The notes under the pieces: generated by a model | Seen by the model: only the letters and a program-made list of their open reading frames with translations | The model's database searches: none | What the model was told of the DNA's origin: nothing | Part shown: positions 16,848 to 24,161 of the stretch, one piece after another | How the letters are laid out: each line of letters opens with the position of its first letter | How positions within the stretch are numbered: position 1 is the stretch's first letter | Source: Methylovulum psychrotolerans | GTDB taxonomy: Bacteria; Pseudomonadota; Gammaproteobacteria; Methylococcales; Methylomonadaceae | Assembly (NCBI RefSeq): GCF_002923755.1 | Contig: NZ_PGFZ01000011.1 | Coordinates: forward strand, 1-36,154 | Direction: 5' to 3' | Length of the DNA: 36,154 nucleotides | Translations under genes and position numbers: made by a program

Positions 16848-19580
16848 ATGGATATAGAGGAATTTAGAAAAGAAGTAAAGGCGCAGTTAAAGGATAAGAG
16901 TACAGAACACCAGGTTGCATTTGCAGTACGTTCGGCGATGCGGGTATTGCCGTTGTTGGCGTTGCAAAAGAAACCAAGTTTTGTCTTTAAAAAAAAGCGG
17001 GAGGCGTTTTGGTTTTGGCAGAAAGAGAACAAGCAGGTTAATTTAGCTTCCCTCTTAAAGGCGTATGCTTCATGTATGTGTTATATTTCAGTGTTCAATA
17101 CCTTCGCCGCCGCCGAAATCTTCAACATCATAGCCAACGTAACTAACGCCGCCGATGCCGCCAATGCCGCCAATGCCTACATCGCCTTCTATGCCTCCAT
17201 CGCCGCCGCCGAAGCCGCCACCGCCATCGCCGCCGCCGATGCAGTCTATGCCAATACCTACGCCACCGCCGCCACCGAAGCCGCCATCTGCGCTATCTAC
17301 TCCTACAATACTATATTAAAAGAAGTCCAAGCAGATTTGATTTTAATTGACCAATTGACAGCCGAGGCGTTTTTACACGCTTCCTTGTGGTCAAGCCCGC
17401 TGCCAAAAGAATGGCAACAATGGCTAAACGACTTTAAAACAGATGCCTTAAGCTTGGATGCAGGATTTGAGGTTTGGCTGGATTGGTACGAAGAGCGGCT
17501 ACAAGGCAAACCCATTGATGTTGATTTACTAGAGCAATGGGTTAACATCCCAAAAGAGATAGACAGCCAAGGCGTAACCGCGCTTAACGCCTACCTGAAA
17601 AATCTGGTAGTAAAAAACGCCACCCAACCCCTTAACCGCGTCCGCGCCATTTTTATCGGCTACGGCGAAGCAGGGAAAACCTCACTCATCCGCGCCCTGC
17701 ATAACGAACCTGTGACGGAAGGTAAAGAGCCGATGACCGCAGGTATCGACATCCGCGACTGGCCTGTACCCGATACCGACATTAAAGCGCATTTTTGGGA
17801 TTTTGGTGGACAAGTCATGGCTCATGCCACCCACCAGTTTTTCTTACGTTCTTCTTGCCTGTATGTGCTGGTGCTGAACGCGCGTAGCGAGATTAACGGC
17901 ACCGAACAGGCGGAATATTGGCTGCAACATGTGAAAAGCTTTGGCGGTAATGCCCCGGTGATGATAGTCGGCAACAAAACCGATCTAGCCAGCGTTAATC
18001 TCGATATGGCTTATTTGCAGGGCAAATATCCGAGCATTGTCGGCTTTTATCCGTTATCTTGCACCCAAGCGCAAACGGCTTATAAGAACAAGTTCGCCAG
18101 TTTTCAAGAAGACTTTTGTGAGCAACTGCGCAAAGTCGGCACCCACCAAATGTTGTTCACTCAAGAACAGTTCGCGGTCTTGCAAGACCTACGCCCTTAT
18201 CAGGAACAATCGGCGTTTTTAAAACAAGACGAATTTACCGCCCTGTGCCAACGCCACGGTATAGGTGAAGACGGTGTACAAAACCGGGCATGGCTGCTGG
18301 ATATTTTGGACAAGTTGGGGGTGGTAATCCACTTTCCGCAATTAGATTATCTGGATGACTATATTCTGAACCCGCGTTGGCTAACACATGGGGTCTATAC
18401 CTTAATGTATCATCGCCAAGCACGGTTAACCGATGCGGAAGTGGTGAAGATTTTACGCGATAAGCCGATTTATGACGAACAAGGCAATAACCTGGACTAT
18501 TCAGGCCACAAATGCCGTTTTATTATGGATGCCATGCACGAATTTAAACTGGCCTATCCTTATCTGCTCAGTCGCGATATCCAGATAATCCCTGAGCTAT
18601 TGCCTAGCGACCAGCCCAGCAACATCCCTTTTACCCAAACAGGCGGCTTAGCATTTGAGTTTGTCTTTCGGGGCTTTTTACCGCGCCACGTCATGCCGGA
18701 GCTTATCGTCAGCCGCCACGAGGAAATTGTCGGCGAGAATGTCTGGCAATGCGGGGTGTTGCTGGCCAATAAAACCTATAAAGCACAAGCCCTAGCAAAA
18801 GTCGATTACCACGACCGGGTGCTGTCAATCACCGTACAGGGTGCAGATGCCAAGGATTACCTTAGCCTATTAAACGCCGAAGTGGTGCGGATATTGGCGC
18901 GTTTAGACTTGGACTATCAGCAAATGATAGCCCTACCCTTAGCGGCTTGCCGAAGCGATAGGCTGGGCTTGCCGGAAGAAAAAGCCCCTTATAAACAGCT
19001 ATGGGCTTCGGCCAATAAGGGCGAGCGGTCTTATACCTCGCCATTGGGTTTAGACTATGATTTAGGGCAAGTCCTCGGCTGGATTTTACCCAAAGCGCAA
19101 TACCAAGCCATCTCACATCATTACCATAACTCTACCGTTCACCAAGCAGAGGACATCCACATGAGCGATACCCGACAAATCCAAACCACAACCTATATAG
19201 AAGGCGATATTAAAGACCAAGCCCAAGTCGCCGCTGGTAACATCAGCAACAAAAACCAAACCATCAACAACAGCACGATACACGGCCACGCCATAAACGC
19301 CGACACCATCACCAACAGCTTCAACACCACCACAGCCGATACCCAAACCGCCACCCTATTGGCGCAATTATTAAAAGAAATTGAGGACTTAAACGCTAAA
19401 ATCCCCGCCGAGCAAGCCCAAGCCCTGACCCGCCCCACCGAGATTTTACGCGAGGCCAGCACCAGCTTGGATAAAGACGACCTGAGTTACGGCCTGAAAA
19501 AGATCAAAGACACGGTGATAACCCTAGGCGAAATCGCCAAGCCCGTGTTGAATATTGCGGTGCAGTTGCTGGCGTTGTAG
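16848..19580 (+). CDS. Roc-COR (Roco family) GTPase with alanine-rich repeat domain
   Basis: A 910-aa protein. The N-terminal segment (about 1-80) is followed by an alanine-rich helical repeat region (about 85-150) and a linker domain to about 260. The Roc GTPase domain carries a P-loop GYGEAGKTS (271-279), switch II DFGGQ (318-322) and the base-recognition motif NKTD (376-379), so it should bind GTP. A COR dimerisation region (about 430-690) follows. After residue 770 comes a low-complexity Asn/Thr/Ile-rich stretch (KNQTINNSTIHGHAINADT) and a helical tail. Leucine-rich repeats and a kinase are absent. Bacterial Roco proteins are GTP-regulated dimers, mostly of unknown role. The ATG at 16848 is preferred over a GTG at 16839. 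It is a single gene convergent with the encapsulin operon. Confidence 0.88.
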   Translation: MDIEEFRKEVKAQLKDKSTEHQVAFAVRSAMRVLPLLALQKKPSFVFKKKREAFWFWQKENKQVNLASLLKAYASCMCYISVFNTFAAAEIFNIIANVTNAADAANAANAYIAFYASIAAAEAATAIAAADAVYANTYATAATEAAICAIYSYNTILKEVQADLILIDQLTAEAFLHASLWSSPLPKEWQQWLNDFKTDALSLDAGFEVWLDWYEERLQGKPIDVDLLEQWVNIPKEIDSQGVTALNAYLKNLVVKNATQPLNRVRAIFIGYGEAGKTSLIRALHNEPVTEGKEPMTAGIDIRDWPVPDTDIKAHFWDFGGQVMAHATHQFFLRSSCLYVLVLNARSEINGTEQAEYWLQHVKSFGGNAPVMIVGNKTDLASVNLDMAYLQGKYPSIVGFYPLSCTQAQTAYKNKFASFQEDFCEQLRKVGTHQMLFTQEQFAVLQDLRPYQEQSAFLKQDEFTALCQRHGIGEDGVQNRAWLLDILDKLGVVIHFPQLDYLDDYILNPRWLTHGVYTLMYHRQARLTDAEVVKILRDKPIYDEQGNNLDYSGHKCRFIMDAMHEFKLAYPYLLSRDIQIIPELLPSDQPSNIPFTQTGGLAFEFVFRGFLPRHVMPELIVSRHEEIVGENVWQCGVLLANKTYKAQALAKVDYHDRVLSITVQGADAKDYLSLLNAEVVRILARLDLDYQQMIALPLAACRSDRLGLPEEKAPYKQLWASANKGERSYTSPLGLDYDLGQVLGWILPKAQYQAISHHYHNSTVHQAEDIHMSDTRQIQTTTYIEGDIKDQAQVAAGNISNKNQTINNSTIHGHAINADTITNSFNTTTADTQTATLLAQLLKEIEDLNAKIPAEQAQALTRPTEILREASTSLDKDDLSYGLKKIKDTVITLGEIAKPVLNIAVQLLAL
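17100..17300 (+). repeat. GCC-rich tandem repeat encoding Ala-rich helices
   Basis: Inside the Roc-COR gene, this stretch repeats GCC-rich units such as GCCGCCAATGCC and GCCGCCGAAGCC. It encodes runs of Ala with regularly placed Asn, Asp, Glu and Tyr. The base composition differs from the rest of the gene, so its length may vary between strains. Confidence 0.75.
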
Positions 19581-19583
19581 TGC

Positions 19584-19720
19584 CGTAGGTCGGGCACGCT
19601 GTTTTGCCCGACAAAAGCCCATCGGCCACCCCCGCCCCCACCCAACCATAGAGGCCTTAAGGTGGATATTTTGCAACAAACGATAATGGAAAATGTCGGG
19701 CAAAACCGCCTGCCCGACGG
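19584..19720. repeat. Dispersed GTCGGGCA repeat, two parts
   Basis: A first part (19584-19612, GTAGGTCGGGCACGCTGTTT and on) and an inverted longer copy (19661-19720, ending TTTTGCAACAAACGATAATG on its left side) lie between the Roc-COR gene and the cysteine desulfurase gene. The longer copy matches 32657-32720 on the opposite strand over about 60 bp. Part of it also matches 23829-23879. The core GTCGGGCAAAACCGC...GCCCGAC can fold into a hairpin. Confidence 0.7.
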
Positions 19721-19742
19721 ACGCGAAAAACGCCAGTTTCCC

Positions 19743-21380
19743 TTACCGCCCACCCGCCTTAAGCCGCCGTAACGCACTCGCCAACAAGTCAATTTCCTCA
19801 TAAGTATTATAAAACGCCAAAGAAGGCCGAACCGTGCTTTCCAACCCAAAGCGGCGCAATATCGGTTGGGCGCAGTGGTGGCCTGAGCGTACCGCGATAC
19901 CTTCTTTATTCAACGCGGTGCCGACTTCCACGGTACTAAAGCCCGCCAACACAAACGACAACACGCTGGCCTTATCCGCCGCCGTGCCGACCAAGCGCAA
20001 ACCGTGGATGTCTTGCAAGACATGGGTGGCGTAGGTCAGCAGCTCATGCTCGTACTGCCCAATCGCCTCCAGCCCCAAGGCCTGCACATAATCCAACGCA
20101 GCGGCCAAGCCGACGGCATCGGCGATATTGCCCGTACCCGCTTCAAACCGCGCCGGGGCTTGATGGTAGCGGGTCTGCTCAAAGGTCACATCTTCAATCA
20201 TATTGCCGCCGCCTTGCCAAGGTTGGGTGGCGTTAAGCAGTTCGCGCTTGCCGTATAGCACCCCTATCCCGGTCGGTCCGAAGATTTTATGGCCGGAAAA
20301 CACCAGCCAATCACAATCCAAGGCCTGGACATCAACCCGCAAATGCGCCACCGATTGCGCGGCATCGACTAACACCCGCGCCCCGTGGCGACGCGCCAAC
20401 GCGATCATTTCCCGCGCGGGCGTGACCGTACCCAAGGCGTTGGACACTTGTGTAAAGGCGACCAAACGGGTGCGCGGGTTGAGCAACTTTTCGTAGGCTT
20501 CCAGAATAATTTGCCCTTGGTCGTCGACCGGGGCGACGCGCAGCCGCGCCCCGGTGATTTGGCAAAGCTGTTGCCACGGCACGATATTGGCGTGATGCTC
20601 CAGCCAAGTGATGACAATCTCGTCATCTTTGCCCAGATGCTGCCGCCCCCATGATTGCGCCACCAAATTAATCGCCTCGGTCGCACCGCGCACGAAGACA
20701 ATCTCCTCGCTGGCGGCGGCGTTGATGAAGCGGGCGACAGTATTACGCGCCCCCTCGTAAGCATCGGTGGCGCGCGCCGCCAGCTCATGCGCGGCGCGGT
20801 GGATATTGGAGTTTTCGTGTTGGTAAAAATAGCTGATCCGGTCAATCACGCTTTGCGGCTTTTGGGTGGTCGCGGCATTGTCCAACCACACCAAAGGCCG
20901 ACCATTGACGCGCTCCTGCAAAATCGGAAAGTCGCGCCGTACCGCCCGCACATCAAACGCAGAAGGGCTAGGTGCCGCCGCCGCTGGCTGCAAAGCCTTG
21001 GCAAAGGCCGGAATTTCTTCCAAGAAATAAAAGCCCGGCGGCTCGGTAGCGGCGGGGGTCAGCTTAACCTGAGGCTGCGGAAAGCTGGCGAACAATTCCT
21101 GCACTTGCACCTGCACATTACTGGCGGTGAGCGCGTCGGCGGCGATGCGCCCGGCTTGGCCGGACAAATCGGCTAGCCGTGCCGCACAAGCGAACGCTCG
21201 CGGGTGGGCTTCCGCCTGCGGCGCTAACGCGGGCGGCACAAAACCCAACGCGCCGTTATCTGCCGCACCCGGCAAAGCGGCGAACAGTTGGTTAGCCACC
21301 TGTTCGATTTGCGCGACCGACAGCCCGGTCTCGCCCTGGCTGAACGCGGCAATAGTCGCATCGGGATTATTGGTAGTCAT
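19743..21380 (-). CDS. Encapsulin-associated cysteine desulfurase (SufS-like, with cargo extension)
   Basis: A 545-aa PLP enzyme that removes sulfur from L-cysteine, giving alanine and an enzyme persulfide. The SufS/CsdA-like catalytic domain runs from about 143 to the end. The PLP lysine is Lys365 (SGHKIFGPTG) and the persulfide cysteine is Cys503 (VRSGHHCAQPI); LDNAATTQKP and NIHRAAHELA are also typical. Ordinary SufS proteins are about 405 aa. The extra N-terminal part of about 140 residues is rich in Ala, Pro and Gln with little predicted fold. In family 2A encapsulin systems such an extension targets the enzyme into the shell. Its start overlaps the shell gene's end by 14 nt, so the two are probably translationally coupled. 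Confidence 0.93.
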   Translation of the reverse strand: MTTNNPDATIAAFSQGETGLSVAQIEQVANQLFAALPGAADNGALGFVPPALAPQAEAHPRAFACAARLADLSGQAGRIAADALTASNVQVQVQELFASFPQPQVKLTPAATEPPGFYFLEEIPAFAKALQPAAAAPSPSAFDVRAVRRDFPILQERVNGRPLVWLDNAATTQKPQSVIDRISYFYQHENSNIHRAAHELAARATDAYEGARNTVARFINAAASEEIVFVRGATEAINLVAQSWGRQHLGKDDEIVITWLEHHANIVPWQQLCQITGARLRVAPVDDQGQIILEAYEKLLNPRTRLVAFTQVSNALGTVTPAREMIALARRHGARVLVDAAQSVAHLRVDVQALDCDWLVFSGHKIFGPTGIGVLYGKRELLNATQPWQGGGNMIEDVTFEQTRYHQAPARFEAGTGNIADAVGLAAALDYVQALGLEAIGQYEHELLTYATHVLQDIHGLRLVGTAADKASVLSFVLAGFSTVEVGTALNKEGIAVRSGHHCAQPILRRFGLESTVRPSLAFYNTYEEIDLLASALRRLKAGGR

Positions 21381-22284
21381 GGTATTTGCCCACGTCGACG
21401 TTCTCCAGCACCGCGAGCGCGTCGTCAGTCAGTACCGCTAAGGTGCAGTACAGGGAAATCAGATAAGAGGCGATGGCTTTATGGTTAATGCCCATAAAGC
21501 GCACCGACAAGCCCATGCTTTGCTCACCCGTCAGATTCGGCTGGTACAAACCGACCACGCCCTGACGGCTTTCGCCCGTGCGCAACAGCAGGATATTGGT
21601 CTTGCCGTTAGTGATTCTGACCTTATCCGAAGGGATTAGCGGCACACCGCGCCAAGTGATGAACGGTGAGCCGAACAGGGTGACGGTTGGCGGCGGTACG
21701 CCCCGGCGGGTACATTCGCGGCCAAACGCGGCAATCGCCAGCGGATGCGCCAAGAAAAAGGCCGGTTGTTTCCAGACCTTAGTCAATAATTCGTCCAGAT
21801 CATCCGGGGTCGGCGCACCCGTGCGGGTCTGTACTTTACTGGCGGGGGCGACATTGTGCAGCAAGCCGTATTCGCTGTTGTTAATCAACTCGCTTTCTTG
21901 GCGCTCTTTAATGGTCTCAATGGTCAAGCGCAACTGCTCTTGGATTTGGTTATGCGGGCTGCTGTACAAATCCGAGACGCGGGTGTGGATATCAACAACG
22001 CTGTTGACCGCGCCCAAACGGTACTCACGACCCCATTCTTCATAATCGACATAGGTTTGCGGCAACACCCGTTCGTCAAGATTGGAGCAGTCCACGGCAA
22101 TGCCTTGCTCGTTTTTGACTTTATTGACGCGGTAAATACCCGCCTCAACCGGCACCCATTGCAATAGATGCACCAGCCAGCGCGGCGTGATGGTGGACAT
22201 CATCGGCACGGTTTTGGTGGCGTTGGCTAAGGTACGCGCGGCGACATCGCTTAACGCGGTATGGGCTTCATGTATATCGGACAT
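21367..22284 (-). CDS. Family 2A encapsulin shell protein (SrpI-like)
   Basis: A 305-aa protein of the HK97-fold encapsulin superfamily, family 2. Its length, its N-terminal segment (DVAARTLANATKTVPMM) and motifs such as TRWxxxLLQWVPVEAGIYRVN-like, VDYEEWGREYRLGAVNSVVD and FFLAHPLAIAAFGREC match SrpI-type shells as I remember them. There is no inserted cyclic-nucleotide-binding domain, which separates it from family 2B. Such proteins self-assemble into icosahedral compartments that enclose the cysteine desulfurase encoded next to them; published work links the system to sulfur starvation and sulfur storage. It has a good ribosome binding site (AAGGAAA) ahead of the ATG at 22284. The serine acetyltransferase gene lies 307 bp upstream, with a mobile element between. 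Confidence 0.92.
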   Translation of the reverse strand: MSDIHEAHTALSDVAARTLANATKTVPMMSTITPRWLVHLLQWVPVEAGIYRVNKVKNEQGIAVDCSNLDERVLPQTYVDYEEWGREYRLGAVNSVVDIHTRVSDLYSSPHNQIQEQLRLTIETIKERQESELINNSEYGLLHNVAPASKVQTRTGAPTPDDLDELLTKVWKQPAFFLAHPLAIAAFGRECTRRGVPPPTVTLFGSPFITWRGVPLIPSDKVRITNGKTNILLLRTGESRQGVVGLYQPNLTGEQSMGLSVRFMGINHKAIASYLISLYCTLAVLTDDALAVLENVDVGKYHDYQ

Positions 22285-22317
22285 TAGGTTTCCTTGGTGG
22301 TGGTTGGAGTTTTATGC

Positions 22318-22500
22318 TTGATGATCAAGTTTTTAACATTAAAATAAATAGTTCAGCCTTGAGGTAACGAACGAGTTGTTATATTTAATTAAAACAACAA
22401 GTTGCAACGAAGCGCATCTCCCTCCCCATCAGGGGAGGGAGCAGTCTTCCCCTATAGGCCTGTGTTTTTAACAAATCCCTCATCCTATTCAGGAGGGGTG
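22318..22500. mobile_element. MITE-like palindromic element, copy 4 (internally deleted)
   Basis: The left end (TGATGATCAAGTTTTTAACA) and flanks match copy 1, and the right side matches copy 1 up to CCTATTCAGG (about 22484-22493). Only one CCCTCCCC-type palindrome remains (22420-22440). The roughly 130 bp between the two arms are missing, as expected from recombination between the arms. It lies between the serine acetyltransferase and encapsulin genes. Confidence 0.75.
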
Positions 22501-22591
22501 AACACTGGGTTTAGAGTGGCCTTTAGCCTGTTTGAGGGTTTTTGGCTGCTCCCCTTTGCGCCCCTCTTACGCAAAGGCACCTTATGCTGCC

Positions 22592-23551
22592 TTATTGCAA
22601 TTGGGCGCTTAGCCCATTAAGCGGCGGCTTATAGGTTGGCGGCTCATTATTGACCTGCGATTGGGTGACGGTGCTGCCGGGCGCGACGCTATGGGTCAGC
22701 CAGACATTACCGCCTATCGACGAGCCTTTGCCGATGGTGATACGCCCCAGCAAGGTTGCGCCCGCGTAAATCACCACATCATCTTCGACAATCGGGTGGC
22801 GGGCATTGCCTTTCAGCAAACTGCCGTCGGCGACTTTCGGGAAGCGTTTCGCCCCCAAGGTGACCGCCTGATACAAGCGGACATGCTCGCCAATCACCGC
22901 CGTTTCGCCAATCACCACCCCCGTGCCGTGGTCGATGAAAAACCGCGCCCCAATCACCGCGCCCGGATGGATGTCGATGCCCGTCAGAGAATGGGCGATT
23001 TGCGCGATCATCCGCGCCACCAACGAAGCCCCCAGCCGATGCAGGGCATGGGCGATACGGTGGTAAATAATCGCGGTCAGCCCCGGATAGCAAACCAATA
23101 CCTCATCTAGCCCGGTCGCTGCCGGATCACCTTCATAAGCGGCGACCAAATCGCTGTCAAGCAAAGCGCGGATGGCGGGCAATTGCGCGGCAAATTGGCG
23201 GGTAATCGCGGCGGCTTGATGGCCGCAATCAATGTCAAACAACGCTTGCTGCTCAGCGTGGAAACGGCATTCCCGGCGCAATTGCTCATACAACGCCCGC
23301 AACGCCACATCTAAACTATGGCCGACAAAATAATCGACCCCGTCATCGCTCAGCTCGCCCGAACCGAGGCGGTTAGGAAACAAAACTGCCGACAAGCCTT
23401 CCATAATGCTCTGCAAAGCCTTGCGCGAAGGCATTTTCGGCGGGCGGTCTTGGCGGTGGCGGTTCGCCAACGCCTGGTCACGCAACACCCTAAGTTCCGA
23501 CACTATCGTCTCAATGCCCCAGTTTTTATCAATCGTTAGTGGGCTAGTCAT
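22592..23551 (-). CDS. cysE: Serine O-acetyltransferase (EpsC/CysE type)
   Basis: A 319-aa enzyme that transfers an acetyl group from acetyl-CoA to serine, giving O-acetylserine, the precursor of cysteine. The N-terminal helical domain (about 1-185) precedes a left-handed beta-helix of hexapeptide repeats (about 190-305). Key motifs include DIHPGAVIGARFFIDHGTGV, with the active-site Asp and His, and VVIGETAVIGEHVRLYQ. The length fits the longer EpsC-like group rather than the 273-aa E. coli CysE. An excellent ribosome binding site (AAAGGAG) precedes the ATG at 23551. It heads the minus-strand set with encapsulin and desulfurase, a gene partnership known for family 2A encapsulins. Confidence 0.94.
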   Translation of the reverse strand: MTSPLTIDKNWGIETIVSELRVLRDQALANRHRQDRPPKMPSRKALQSIMEGLSAVLFPNRLGSGELSDDGVDYFVGHSLDVALRALYEQLRRECRFHAEQQALFDIDCGHQAAAITRQFAAQLPAIRALLDSDLVAAYEGDPAATGLDEVLVCYPGLTAIIYHRIAHALHRLGASLVARMIAQIAHSLTGIDIHPGAVIGARFFIDHGTGVVIGETAVIGEHVRLYQAVTLGAKRFPKVADGSLLKGNARHPIVEDDVVIYAGATLLGRITIGKGSSIGGNVWLTHSVAPGSTVTQSQVNNEPPTYKPPLNGLSAQLQ

Positions 23552-24161
23552 GGCTTATCATCTCCTTTAGGTCGTCAAGCCGTTGAAAGTTTGGCCAGAC
23601 GCGCCAGCCGTTACACGTTAACGGATACCGCTTAGGCTTATGCTTGCCGCAGGCTAAAAAATCCGTCGTTGTAAAAACTATTGCACTTGCCGTACCATGT
23701 TTTTATCTGATTGAATTTTAATGGCTTTGTGGGGTGGTGATGGGGGATTATGCTGGCCTTTGAGCAAAGGCTGTTGGGGTGGTGTTGGTAGGCGGTCAGT
23801 GTTTGCCGTGCCGTTCGGTGAAGAATGTCGCGTAGGCCTTGTACGCGGTTTTGCCCGACATTTTCCAATATCGCCAGCGTCGAAATACCCACTTTAAAGC
23901 CTATCGCTGAGCAATAAAACCCACTAAGCCGAACGGATTGCTGTTGGGCAAAAAAGCGTGCAGAAACTAAGTCTTCTTCCAAGCCATAGCTATCTGCACA
24001 ATGCCTAAGGTAATAAATAAATCGTGGCAATACCTAAGAAATGAATTTCCTATGTTAAAATTAATCTCTGGATATGAAAACCGCCTGGAAACTGTTTGGC
24101 CTAAGCCATAGCCTTGGATCATTGCATTCCGGTGTTACCCATCCCTCATTAGGATTAACTT
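23552..24161. other. Divergent intergenic region with a dispersed repeat
   Basis: This gap separates cysE (minus) from the propeller/ankyrin gene (plus) and should hold both promoters. Around 23829-23879 it contains GCGGTTTTGCCCGACATTTT, part of the same dispersed repeat as 19661-19720 and 32657-32720. A 130-codon minus-strand frame (23638-24030) runs through the repeat and has no gene-like features, so I do not call it. Confidence 0.5.

Noticed and set aside
20385-21176. Plus-strand frames up to 173 codons opposite the cysteine desulfurase
   Set aside because: They are antisense to a gene with intact catalytic motifs and show Arg/Gly-rich shadow composition.
21367-22284. Shell protein as a phage major capsid protein
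   Set aside because: The HK97 fold is shared, but no phage genes are present and the neighbours are cysteine metabolism enzymes typical of family 2A encapsulins.
23638-24030. A 130-codon minus-strand frame upstream of cysE
   Set aside because: It runs through a dispersed repeat, starts without a ribosome binding site and has no domain-like pattern.
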